A stretch of 37,688 nt of DNA from an uncultured Prevotella sp. (GTDB taxonomy: Bacteria > Bacteroidota > Bacteroidia > Bacteroidales > Bacteroidaceae). The DNA lies in contig USJX01000023.1 in the NCBI GenBank assembly GCA_900555035.1, positions 1 to 37,688 on the forward strand, in the 5' to 3' direction. Shown here piece by piece: positions 16,901 to 25,300 of this stretch. The position numbers were made by a program, and so were the translations under genes. The notes below the pieces were generated by a model that was not told the origin of the DNA, searched no databases, and saw only the letters and a program-made list of their open reading frames with translations. The stretch's first letter is position 1. Each line of letters starts with the position of its first letter.

Positions 16901-17026
16901 TGGTTTTCTTTTGCTATGGGAGTGACAGGTGGCTTGCTTTCTTCCGTGTTTGCCATCGTTTTTATAATGCCCTTGTTTGTTAAGTTTGGGAATCGTCAAA
17001 GGTGCAAATGTGCCGACACCCGTTAA
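13991..17026 (+). CDS. RND efflux/export permease, second of a tandem pair
   Basis: A 1011-residue RND transporter with the same two-fold layout (TM1 at residues 7-27, VIEQNLTSPIEGMVSSLKGV in the first porter domain, large second loop, twelve membrane segments in total). TM4 reads SMGLIIDSTIVMTDHY, giving Asp407-Ser408 where AcrB has Asp-Asp. TM10 reads IGIVVNSGIYILSQYRN. Similarity to the first permease is limited to family level, so this is not a recent duplication. Co-located unlike permeases recall heteromeric MdtB/MdtC pumps. It is the last gene of the plus-strand train; the only stop signals after it are a short CTCTGT/ACAGAG hairpin and the strong hairpin at 17102-17140. Confidence 0.9.
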   Translation: MKTSSFTVILTFVVLMVIGVAVVPLLDVGVEPTPRQGKTITITYGWPNVSAKVIEQNLTSPIEGMVSSLKGVESVASNSYFGRNEIFVNLKEQADVSAVRFEISSLLRQSYGRLPKGVSYPSVSGGEVVNARSSHREDVLLLTYQVNADMQPELIKDYLLRNVEKKVLALEGVSKVEVIGTMDKYMEVCYNPEHLSACGLTANDIADGIRNFMGRDAIVGTVNHSTSDGNEERISVHLTTDSFSKPLEQIPLKKVNGKMVYLNDLAFVRERQVEPENYYRVNGLNTVYLNVYVPADSKLVRMSDKVQETMEHVKEEIQRKIYFHLSYDSAQQQREEMSKLVGRTLLTLLILLVFVWLTNRNLRYLFIVASTLVVNLLLACIAFWVLHIKLHAYSLAGITVSMGLIIDSTIVMTDHYGYYHNRKAFLAILAAMLTTIGSMIIVFFLPKELLQDLYDFAWVVIVNLVASLLVALFFVPAVIDKLGYSSFHQRLRHGRWVVRWNRFYCAYIALTSKRRWIVYMLLALLYYAPFHFSLFNKVIEGSARPRDRQEEKVLHVLAEMPVGGTAAQLNQKMMIVEELLKKHKDIREFVTRIDGRRGSIDIKFRKDAEKGIFPYRLENKVIGQVITIGGADWATYGVSERGFSNSLNLQHRSETIALSGYNYDQLYRLAEDLEAYLGKNHRVRDLIIQTPGYENQEDEFYMKYNRENLALYDVSPNAVHPVIEDKLSPVYVGYYKDSKMGTGVYLTPTTSNTFDLWHLENEQVNVGESEVVLPEVMSVKRREAKNVIPKKNQGYVLNVAFNVLGSYCYIEEYLKDVMEHFNKTLPVGYRCENRYWQNPVEETSNYWLLLLVAVVVFFICSIQFESLRLAWGILSVVPFAVIGAFLTFWLTGVELGSGGFASFVLLIGIVVNSGIYILSQYRNICMVSRRGPIANYISAYSHKIIPVFLTISSTVMGMLPFFWEGEEEPFWFSFAMGVTGGLLSSVFAIVFIMPLFVKFGNRQRCKCADTR

Positions 17027-17101
17027 ATGAAAAAACTCTGTGTGCCATAAATGTACAGAGATGAAAATCGCCTTGAGAGGATGAAAATGCACGATTTTTT
17101 A

Positions 17102-17140
17102 AATCCGCCCGATAGCTTTTGGTTTGCTATCGGGCGGATT
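17102..17140. terminator. Terminator hairpin between convergent genes
   Basis: AATCCGCCCGATAGC (17102-17116) pairs perfectly with GCTATCGGGCGGATT (17126-17140) around a 9-base loop. It lies between the end of the RND gene on the plus strand and the end of the decayed AAA-ATPase gene on the minus strand, so it can serve both. Six Ts (17095-17100) lie on its left side on the plus strand; on the minus strand the hairpin is followed by T then A's, so it is not a textbook T-tail in either direction. Confidence 0.72.
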
Positions 17141-17142
17141 CA

Positions 17143-18374
17143 TTAGTTGTATTCTTTGACTTTCCAATCATCTATCGTTCCTTCCTCTGAGGAGAAGTTG
17201 CAACCTATCTTGAAGAGTTTTCCTTGGCTCTGTACTTTCTCTGTAAACCTTGCTTTACCTCATCGTTCGGATAATCTAACAAGAATGCATTTAGGTTTCT
17301 GTTGTATTCCTTGATGGTGAGATAGCCACTTTGGAAAATCATAGGCAGAGGCTTTTCTACGTCGGCATGATAGTCGATGAACTGTTCTGGCATGTAATAT
17401 TTGCCTGTCAGTTCATCAAGATTCTCATCAAAGTGATTGAGCAGGCGAATCAAGTAACTAGGCGTACCCGTACGGAACCAATAGTTCTGAATATCCTTTT
17501 TCTGTAATGTGTTTAATATGCTGAATGGATTATATACGCCTTTCAGTCGCTTGCTGAAATGATAGCCATCAAAGCGCTGCTTCAACTCTGCTCGCATCTC
17601 TTCCACCGAACAGCCGTAGATGTTTGCCATTTCGGCTATCGGTTCCTGGAAATATTGCGTAATCTCCTCGTCTGTAAGTCCGCAAATAGTATCATACTGA
17701 ATGTCCATGCTGATGTCGTTAGGCTGGTTGAAGTCGCTGAACACACTTACCTGTGAGAACTTGGTGACACCAGTGAGGAAAATAAACTGTAGATGCTGGT
17801 CTGCTCCCTTGAAAGTGGAGTAGAAGGCGCGAAGCATAGCTCGGTTGTATTCCTCCAAGGTGATTTGCTTGCCGAGGTGATCTATGGTATATTCCAAGTC
17901 CATCACGTCGAGTAAAGGCTTGTCGTATTCATCTACCAATACCACGGCACGGAGCCCAGTCTGTCGATGAGCCTCTTCCAAAACTTTCTTGAATCGCAAG
18001 CTGTAATCTGTAATGGATGTTTTCTCTATCTGGTATTTCTTCTCCCATTCCATCAGGTAAGATTCAAGTACTTGATTGATTGCATCTGCATTCACGTAAG
18101 TACCTGTTCCGAAGTCAATGTGAAATACCGGGTAGGTCTTCCATTCCGTTTCCAGTTTCTCGATGGCAAGTCCCTTGAACAGTTCCTTCTTGCCCAAGTA
18201 ATAGTTTTTGAGTGTTGAGACGAGAAGACTCTTTCCGAATCGCCTTGGGCGACCCAGAAAATACACTTTCCCCTGATGGGTTAAAGCATAAATCATTTCT
18301 GTTTTATCTACATACTCATACCCTTCTTCTCTGAGGCAGTCGAATGCTTGTATTCCGATAGGATATTTCATCAT
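17143..18374 (-). pseudogene. AAA-ATPase-like/PDDEXK gene with nuclease domain deleted and frameshifted
   Basis: The open frame (18374 to 17205, 389 residues from the MMKYPIG start) carries the PF09820 AAA-ATPase-like domain: KYPIGIQAFDCLREEGYEYV, VDKTEMIYAL, FLGRPRRFGKSLLVSTLKNY (P-loop-like), VVLVDEYDKPLLD (Walker B) and FIFLTGVTKFSQVSVFSDFN (sensor). The usual C-terminal PDDEXK_9 nuclease (PF08011) is missing. After NDEVKQGL the text jumps to QRKYRA, which belongs to the extreme end of the family. A shift of one base then hides the normal last residues, KLFKIGCNFSSEEGTIDDWK, which can be read in another frame ending at 17143. So there is an internal in-gene deletion of roughly 110-130 codons plus one lost base. 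The TTG start further upstream overlaps the -7 box (18399-18406) and is rejected. Any product would be a nuclease-less ATPase. Confidence 0.82.
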
Positions 18375-18398
18375 TTTCTTCTTTTTAATTTTTGAATG

Positions 18399-18406
18399 CA
18401 AAGCTA
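18399..18406 (-). promoter_or_regulatory. -7 promoter box of the decayed AAA-ATPase gene
   Basis: On the minus strand 18406-18399 reads TAGCTTTG, matching TAnnTTTG, about 25 bases before the ATG at 18374. This fixes the translation start at MMKYPIG and rules out the longer TTG-initiated frame. Confidence 0.55.
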
Positions 18407-18488
18407 ATCATTTTTTTCGAAACTGCAAAGAAAAACAGGTGGAAAAAGAAGATTAGCTGATTGTTTTCTATTTTAGTGCCAGTAAATA

Positions 18489-18549
18489 CGATATTTTTAT
18501 CTTTTTGGACGATATTTCACTTCTTTTAGGGATATTCTTCGTACCTTTG
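18489..18549 (+). promoter_or_regulatory. Promoter with CGATATT direct repeat, secreted metallopeptidase gene
   Basis: CGATATT occurs at 18489-18495 and again at 18510-18516, exactly 21 bp apart. The -7 box TACCTTTG is at 18542-18549, 32 bp after the start of the second repeat. The ATG follows 35 bases later (18585). The same arrangement with identical spacings precedes the next gene (20015-20075). A 21-bp direct repeat is the spacing used by AraC-type dimers, and the AraC domain of a hybrid two-component regulator is encoded at 25673-26461. Binding is inferred. Confidence 0.6.
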
Positions 18550-18584
18550 CCCACAAAATAACAAATTCGTAAAATCAGAACAGA

Positions 18585-19916
18585 ATGAAACAAATCTTCT
18601 TTTCGCTGTTTTTGTCGGCAGCTACATTGCCTTTGGCTACCACGGAAGCCTTGGCGCAGAACCATATCCCGGAACCAGCCACGGCGGCGCAGAAACTCAT
18701 CTTCGTGCCGGATTCTCTGAAGCCATACAACTTCAATGACGACAACGCTAGATGGTGCTGGCGACATAGTGCACAGACTCAGAATATCGTGTATTTCTGG
18801 GAAAAGCCTTTCGGAGACAATACACAGAACCCTCCTTCACTCGAAGGACACCCGATGAAGTTTGACCTGGGCAACCTGCAAACCCAGGTGGAGCGATTCT
18901 ACCATTTCTTCCGTGACACCCTGAAGTTCTCTCTGCCGGGGAGCAAATGCGACCGATATAAGATGATGGTGATGGTGAACTATTCGCTCGATGGCACGGC
19001 CTATGGAGGTACCTATGATGATTTCATCGGTGCTCTCTGGGTTACGCCCAACCGTATTCAGGACAAGAAACTCAACTGTCTGGCGCACGAACTGGGACAT
19101 AGTTTCCAGCTGCAGATCATGGCAGACAAAACCGGAGAGGCTTGGGGTGGAAGCGGATTCTTCGAGATGACATCGCAGTGGATGTTGTGGCGCGTGAACC
19201 CCGACTGGCTAACCGAAGAGAAATTTCATTTCGATGCCTTCAGGAAACTCACTCATAAGGGCTATCTCCACATGGAGAACATCTACCACTCGCCATACGT
19301 GATAGAATGGTGGGCGGAGAAGCACGGACTGGAAAGCATCGCACAGCTCTATCGTGAGGGAAAGGTGGGCGAAGACCCTGTGGTTACCTACAAGCGAAAG
19401 TATAAGATGAGTCAGAAGCAATTCAACGATGAAATGTTCGACTGCTATCGCCATCTGGTGAACTTCGACCTGGATTATGCCCGCAAGGAGACCCGTCCTT
19501 ATGCCTGCACCTTCGATACTAAAATGGTGAAGCAGAAGAATGGCTATCTCCGTCCGGATACCGCTTTGGTTCCTGAGAACTATGGCTTCAATGCCATTAA
19601 GTTGGATGTGCCGGAAAAGGGCAAGAAGGTGGTAGCGGATTTCAGAGCATTGGATGCTGCGGGTAAGCCTTTCGCTGCTTCCAGGGATAAGATGGCACGA
19701 ACCATCGGTTACCGTTATGGTTTGGTGGGAGTAACCGCCGATACCGATGAATGCATCTACAGCCCGGTGGGCGAAGCAATGAAGGGAAAGGTGTCAATCG
19801 TGGCTCCTAAGAACCAGTCGTTGAAGGTGCTCTATCTCGTGGTGATGGGAGCTCCTGTGAACCATTCGCTCGACCCATCTTCCCGCAAGTTCCCTTATGA
19901 AGTAAGAATCAATTAA
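18585..19916 (+). CDS. Secreted HExxH protein, putative gluzincin-type metallopeptidase (DUF6055-like)
   Basis: A 443-residue protein with signal peptide MKQIFFSLFLSAATLPLATT, cleavage near ALA-Q (residue 25). The zinc-binding motif HELGH is at residues 168-172, followed by SFQLQ and, 22 residues after the second His, Glu194 in GFFEMTSQWMLW, a good third ligand for a gluzincin. The C-terminal part (residues about 300-443) is beta-rich with GFNAIKLDVPEKGKKVVADF. The larger protein at 26573-28768 shares the HExGHSFQ motif, the ExxxQW segment and the GFN-I-L-VP pattern, so they are paralogs. The assignment to DUF6055-like proteins is from memory. It is expected in the periplasm or outside. Its promoter, leader and signal peptide nearly duplicate those of the following S9 peptidase gene. 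Confidence 0.68.
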   Translation: MKQIFFSLFLSAATLPLATTEALAQNHIPEPATAAQKLIFVPDSLKPYNFNDDNARWCWRHSAQTQNIVYFWEKPFGDNTQNPPSLEGHPMKFDLGNLQTQVERFYHFFRDTLKFSLPGSKCDRYKMMVMVNYSLDGTAYGGTYDDFIGALWVTPNRIQDKKLNCLAHELGHSFQLQIMADKTGEAWGGSGFFEMTSQWMLWRVNPDWLTEEKFHFDAFRKLTHKGYLHMENIYHSPYVIEWWAEKHGLESIAQLYREGKVGEDPVVTYKRKYKMSQKQFNDEMFDCYRHLVNFDLDYARKETRPYACTFDTKMVKQKNGYLRPDTALVPENYGFNAIKLDVPEKGKKVVADFRALDAAGKPFAASRDKMARTIGYRYGLVGVTADTDECIYSPVGEAMKGKVSIVAPKNQSLKVLYLVVMGAPVNHSLDPSSRKFPYEVRIN

Positions 19917-19994
19917 GAATCAAGTAATAATTTTCTGCATAAAATTAAATATATATCATCGCTTATTGATTTCAGCAGCTAGGGGATATGTTGC

Positions 19995-20034
19995 CCGAAA
20001 CGATGAAAATTGCACGATATTTTCATCATTTCGG
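19995..20034. repeat. Long inverted repeat upstream of the S9 peptidase gene
   Basis: CCGAAACGATGAAAAT (19995-20010) pairs with ATTTTCATCATTTCGG (20019-20034) with one mismatch in 16 bp and an 8-base loop. The right arm overlaps the first CGATATT of the promoter repeat. It may terminate transcription from the metallopeptidase gene, act as an operator, or both. There is no T-run after it. Confidence 0.6.
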
Positions 20035-20075
20035 ACGATATTCCCCCTTTTTTAGATATATTCTTTGTACCTTTG
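20015..20075 (+). promoter_or_regulatory. Promoter with CGATATT direct repeat, S9 peptidase gene
   Basis: CGATATT at 20015-20021 and 20036-20042 (21 bp apart), then -7 box TACCTTTG at 20068-20075, again 32 bp after the second repeat starts. The ATG is at 20108. Positions and spacing are the same as in front of the gene at 18585. Confidence 0.6.
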
Positions 20076-20107
20076 CCGCAAAATTACAATAACGAAATCA
20101 GAACAGA

Positions 20108-22282
20108 ATGAAACAAATCCTATTTTCGCTGATCTTATCAGCAGCTGCCATGCCTCTGATTACCACAGAAGCCAGAGCGCAGCAGAACCCTTACGGAGCC
20201 AGCAGCCAGGACATGGTGGCTCGTTACAACAAGGCTTACTCTCTGCCTCGCACATTTGCCAGAGATTCCGTTTTCCACTGGGCACAGAACTCAGCCTGGT
20301 GCGATTCTTCGTATGTGCTGCACTATGAAATCTCTACCCCGCAGGGCAGAAAATACATTTCCTTCGATGCCGCTAAGGATACCAGCCATACCTACGCCTC
20401 TTACCAGGAAATGGAGAAGGCGCTGAAACTGAAGAAGCGCCCGGAATGGAAACCGCAGTTTGGCAGAAAGAAACAGCGCCACTGGATGGAGGTGGATGAG
20501 GAGCAGGATGCCTATCCCGTACTTTCGCCCGACGGCAAGTTGGAGGCCTACATCGAAGGCTACAACGTGGTGGTGCACGAGGCTGGCAAACCTTACACCG
20601 AGGCGAAGCGAATCCTGACACAGGATGGTACCATAGGCTGCTATTACAGCAACCGCATTCAGTGGAGTCCCGACGGCAAGCGCATCTTCGTCTGCAAGCG
20701 TGTACCCGTGGCCAAGCGTTACGCCTACTATGTGGAGTCGTCGCCTGCCGACCAGTTGCAGCCTATCCTCCACAAGCAGGAATACGCCAAGCCGGGCGAT
20801 GCGCTGCCTCAGCATTACCCCGTAATCATCGATGTGACCACGGGCAAGAAAGTGGAGGCTGACAGGCATCAGATAGAAAACCAGTACGACCTTGACTGGA
20901 TGCAATGGACTCCCGACAGCAAGGAGGTGACGATGGAGTACAACCAGCGCGGCCATCATCTCTACCAGTTGCTGGCTATGAATGCCGAAACCGGAAAGTT
21001 GCGCACCGTGGTGGAGGAGAGTTCGGAGAAATTCATCAACTATCCCCGTCTCTGGCGCCAGTTTGTAAAGGATGGCAAACAGCTGCTCTGGATGAGCGAG
21101 CGCGACAACTGGAACCATCTCTATCTCTACGATGTGCAGAAGGCGAAGGTAATCCGTCAGATAACCAAGGGCGACTGGTTTGTGCGCGGCATTCAGCGTG
21201 TGGATGAGGAGAAGGGCGAGATTTATTTCTCTGCCAGCGGCGTGAACAAGAACGAGGATCCTTATCTGATACATTATTATAAGATAGGTATGGATGGCAA
21301 GAACATGGTGGCGCTTACTCCTGAAGAGGGCAACCACAGTGTGCAATACACCCACGATTTCCGTTATCTTCTGGATACCTATTCGAAGGTGGACCAGGCT
21401 CCGGTAACCGTGGTGCGTGATGCGCAGACGGGCAAGCTGCTGAAGACCCTGGAGAAGGCTGATATTTCTACCCTGAAGAAGCACGGATGGCAGCAGCCGG
21501 AGGTGTTTGTGGCGAAGGGAAGAGATGGCAAGACCGATATGTGGGGCATCATCCAGCGTCCTACGAACTTCGACCCGAACAGGAAATATCCGGTCATCGA
21601 ATACATCTATGCCGGTCCGGGCGATGCCTATACGCCAAAGAGTTTCATGGCGTACAACTGGTACACTACTTCGCTTGCCGAACTGGGTTTCATCGTGGTT
21701 CAGCTGGATGCGATGGGCACTTCCTACAGAGGCAAGAAATTTGAGGAGGTTTGCTACAAGAACCTGAAGGATGCGGGCTTCCCAGACAGAGAACTCTGGA
21801 TTAAGGCTGCAGCCCAGAAATATCCTTATATGGATGCTGACAATGTGGGCATCTATGGCTGTTCGGCTGGCGGACAGGAGAGTACCACCGCCGTATTGCT
21901 GCATGGCGATTTCTACAAGGCTGCGTACAGTGCCTGCGGCTGTCATGACAACCGTATGGACAAGATTTGGTGGAACGAGCAGTGGATGAGCTGGCCGGTG
22001 GATTCCAGCTATGTGGAGTGCAGCAATGTGGAGAATGCCCACAAACTGGAGCGCCCGCTGATGCTGGTGGTTGGCGAGCTGGATGACAACGTGGATCCAT
22101 CGAGCACCTATCAGGTGGTGAATGCTCTGATCAAGGCGAACAAGGATTTTGAACTGGTGGTAGTTCCGGGTGCCCATCACACGGTGGGTGAGAGTTTCGG
22201 CGAACACAAGCGCTACGATTTCTTCGTCAAGAACCTGCTGGGCGTAAATCCGCCGAAATGGAGCGACGTAAAAACCCGATAA
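20108..22282 (+). CDS. S9-family (DPP IV-like) secreted serine peptidase
   Basis: A 724-residue protein with signal peptide MKQILFSLILSAAAMPLITT ending ARA-Q. Residues about 90-470 form the N-terminal beta-propeller (DAYPVLSPDGKLEAYIEGYN, IQWSPDGKRIFVCKRVPV, DWMQWTPDSKEVTMEYNQRG). The C-terminal alpha/beta hydrolase carries GCSAGG with nucleophile Ser586, the acid in GELDDNVD (Asp659 or Asp660) and a His in GAHHTVG (His690 or His691). This is the DPP IV/prolyl oligopeptidase S9B-type arrangement, which releases dipeptides, often with Pro or Ala second, from the N-terminus. The gene has its own promoter and lies between a secreted HExxH protein and a hybrid two-component regulator. An oligopeptide transporter is encoded further on, so a role in peptide feeding is likely. 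The C-terminus is complete. Confidence 0.88.
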   Translation: MKQILFSLILSAAAMPLITTEARAQQNPYGASSQDMVARYNKAYSLPRTFARDSVFHWAQNSAWCDSSYVLHYEISTPQGRKYISFDAAKDTSHTYASYQEMEKALKLKKRPEWKPQFGRKKQRHWMEVDEEQDAYPVLSPDGKLEAYIEGYNVVVHEAGKPYTEAKRILTQDGTIGCYYSNRIQWSPDGKRIFVCKRVPVAKRYAYYVESSPADQLQPILHKQEYAKPGDALPQHYPVIIDVTTGKKVEADRHQIENQYDLDWMQWTPDSKEVTMEYNQRGHHLYQLLAMNAETGKLRTVVEESSEKFINYPRLWRQFVKDGKQLLWMSERDNWNHLYLYDVQKAKVIRQITKGDWFVRGIQRVDEEKGEIYFSASGVNKNEDPYLIHYYKIGMDGKNMVALTPEEGNHSVQYTHDFRYLLDTYSKVDQAPVTVVRDAQTGKLLKTLEKADISTLKKHGWQQPEVFVAKGRDGKTDMWGIIQRPTNFDPNRKYPVIEYIYAGPGDAYTPKSFMAYNWYTTSLAELGFIVVQLDAMGTSYRGKKFEEVCYKNLKDAGFPDRELWIKAAAQKYPYMDADNVGIYGCSAGGQESTTAVLLHGDFYKAAYSACGCHDNRMDKIWWNEQWMSWPVDSSYVECSNVENAHKLERPLMLVVGELDDNVDPSSTYQVVNALIKANKDFELVVVPGAHHTVGESFGEHKRYDFFVKNLLGVNPPKWSDVKTR

Positions 22283-22331
22283 AGAGGGGGAAAGCCCGAT
22301 AAAAAGGGAACTCCCGATAAGAAGAGGGAAA
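22275..22331 (+). repeat. Three imperfect CCCGATAA repeats after the S9 gene
   Basis: CCCGATAA occurs at 22275, 22295 and 22313, each followed by a purine stretch of the type nAGRGGGA. The first copy contains the TAA stop of the peptidase gene, so the repeat could have arisen by local duplication of the 3' end. They lie 50-100 bases before the regulator gene, which also has a CGAAGCTTCG palindrome at 22334-22343. No -7 box was found here. Confidence 0.5.
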
Positions 22332-22380
22332 ATCGAAGCTTCGGATCAAATCAAAATGAATAAGATAACAAGACAATATC

Positions 22381-25300
22381 ATGAATATAAAGAAGATTAT
22401 TGATCGCTTGGAAAATTCTGCATCAAAGCATCGTCTAAGAAGGGCGGTGCTTGTTGCGTTTTCCCTGCTCAGCCTGGGAGCATCGGCGGCGGTGCCGGAT
22501 GCCAACATGCTGATGACCCGCTCCGTCACCATGAACATGGGATTGCCCAGCAATTCCGTGCGCTGCATCGTGCAGGACAAGAACGGATATATGTGGTTCG
22601 GCACTGACTACGGGCTCTGCCGATACGACGGATATACCGTGCAGACCATCTACAACACCAAACTGATAGACCAGTATGTGGGGGCTTTGCTGCCCACCGA
22701 CGATGGTTTGCTGGTGGGAACCAGCCAGGGTGCCTATTTTCTGAGTTTCAAAACAGAGCAGTTTGAACTCCTTGATAAGGAACTATCAGCGCATGTAGTT
22801 CATTTCTCGCTGGATGGAAACCGCAACGTGTGGATTTCTACCCACGGTCAGGGCGTGTTCCGATACAACCTCACCTCCCACGAATGCAGGAATTATCCGA
22901 TGAAGGGGAATCAGGGGCTTGTAAACTGCACGCTGGTAGATGTGAACAATCAGGTGTGGGCACTCTGCAAGCAAGCCAACAGAAACCATCAATTTCTGCT
23001 GCGTCTGAATAAATCTACCAACCAGTTTGACCCTTTCAGACTGAAAGATGCCGGCGTGCAGCTCAGTGGTATGGCGATGCTCGCCAATCCCGACGGAAGC
23101 ATCCTGGTGGGTACCTGGCAAGACGGACTCTATCAGGTGAATGCCGATGGCACCACCGAACAGATCATCTCGCCGCTCAGCAATGCCATGCACCATATTC
23201 ACCAGCTCTACAACGACCCCAACCAAAAGGTACTGGTGGGCAGCGACGACGGACTGGTGGAATACGATTTCCAGAAGAGAAACTGGCGCATGATGTCGGA
23301 ACTCAAGGGAAATTCCCGGAGTACCAACGATCGCTTTGTATATAGCATCTCCTCCGACCGTGAGGGCGGTCTGTGGGTAGGAACCTATTATGGCGGCGTA
23401 AACTATATTCCTTCTTCGGCTTTCGTGAGCCGATTCCAGACCTATTATGCCAGTCAGGAAGGCGGCGTGAGAGGAAATGTAGTGGGCAGGTTTGTGGAAG
23501 ATGCCAGTCGCCGTATCTGGATAGCCACCGATGATGCGGGCCTCGACTGCTTTGACCCAGCTACCAACCGGTTTGTGGATTATCCCGGCAAGGCGCAGAT
23601 GGGCAAATACAATGTTCACGCCTTGCTTGCCGAGGGTACTTCGCTGTGGGTGGGTACCTATGGCGCCGGACTTCTGCGCATGGATATGGGGTCGGGCAAT
23701 GTGCAGATTTATCAGCTCGACAATTGGACTTCGGGCAGCAGCTGCTACTGCATCTACCGTGATAGCCAGAACCGACTCTGGGCTACTTCGATGGAGGGAG
23801 TCAATCTCTATAATGAAAAGAAGAATCGCTTTGAGAAGGTAAGGTCTTTGAAAGGACTTACCATCGATATCAATGAAGACAATAGGGGCGATGTATGGTT
23901 TGCTACTCAGGGTGCAGGTCTCTGGTGCTTCAACCGCAGCAAGGCATGGCGCCAGTACTTGCATAAGGAGAACGATGCCAGTTCGCTGCTCAGCAACCAG
24001 GTGAACAGTCTGTGCCGCAGCGACAAGGGACGATTCTATGTTGCCACCAACAAGGGAATCTGTGAATTCCTGATGGATACTGGCAAGTTTGCCCTTGTTG
24101 AGGTGGATGCTCCAAGCCATGATTTCGCCAGTATCGTGGAGAGTCAGGGCGAGATGTGGCTCTCTTCTGCCAAGGGAATCGTGAGATATGTGCCGGGCGA
24201 GCCACCCCTGGTGTTCAATAGTTACGACGGATTGACCTGTGACCAGTTTCTGCCCAACAGCGGGTTGTTGGCTTCGGATGGTCGCGTGTATTTCGGAACC
24301 ACCCAGGGCTTCAATACTTTCTTTCCTTATCAGGTAAAGATCAATCATGTGGCTCCGCCGGTGTCTATCACTTCGCTCGAACTCTTCAACAAGCATGTGG
24401 AGGTAGGTTCCGACAAGCTGCCGGAGTCGCTTGGACACATCGACCAGTTGGACCTCTCGTATGATGATAATATCATCAATATCTCGTTTGCGGCGCTGAG
24501 CTATGTGTCGCCCGAAAAGAACCAGTATGCCTACATGCTCGAAGGTTTCGACAAGGAATGGACCACCACGCATGAGCATCGTGCCACCTACACCAATCTG
24601 CCTTATGGCAGCTACACCTTCCGTGTAAAGGCAGCCAACAACGACGGTGTATGGAGCAAGGAGGAGGCGCAACTGAAGATAGAGGTGCATCCGCCGTTCT
24701 GGTGGACCCTGCCAGCCAAGCTGCTCTATCTGCTGCTGCTGGGCTACGCCATCTATCTCTATACCCAGAGCCGACTGAAGCGTGAGAAGCGTCGCCATCA
24801 GCACGAACTTGATGCGCTGGAGGAGAAGCAGCAGCAGGAGGTGCGCGATGCCCGACTGCAGTTCTTCACCATGATAGCCCACGAAATCAGAACCCCGGTT
24901 TCGCTCATCATCGGTCCGCTGGAGAACCTGAAGGGCGAATGGGCGAAGCTGAGAGTTTCGGCCAGGGAAGGAAAGGTGATGAACGAAACCATAGATGTGA
25001 TTGATAGAAATGCGCAGCGACTGCTGAACCTGGTGAACCAGTTGCTCGACTTCAACAAGGTGCAGCAGAGCGGCATGCAGGTGCACTTCAAGCTTCAGAA
25101 CATCTCTAAGCTGATAGCCGCCGTGGTGGAGCGATTTGAGCCAACCCTGCGGAAGAACGGCACCAAGCTGGAGGTGAATTATCCAAAGAACGATTTCGCT
25201 GCCGTCATTGACAAGGAAGCGATAACCAAAGTAATCAGCAACCTGATGACGAATGCCAACAAATACACGAAGAACTACGTGTGCTTGAGCTGCGACATGG

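Noticed and set aside
18371..18401. TTG start at 18401 for the AAA-ATPase gene
   Set aside because: It lies inside the -7 promoter box; the ATG at 18374 begins the conserved sequence.
20291..22207. 638-codon minus-strand open frame opposite the S9 peptidase gene
   Set aside because: It is the antisense of a well-supported gene; composition (His, Leu, Val rich) reflects the opposite strand.
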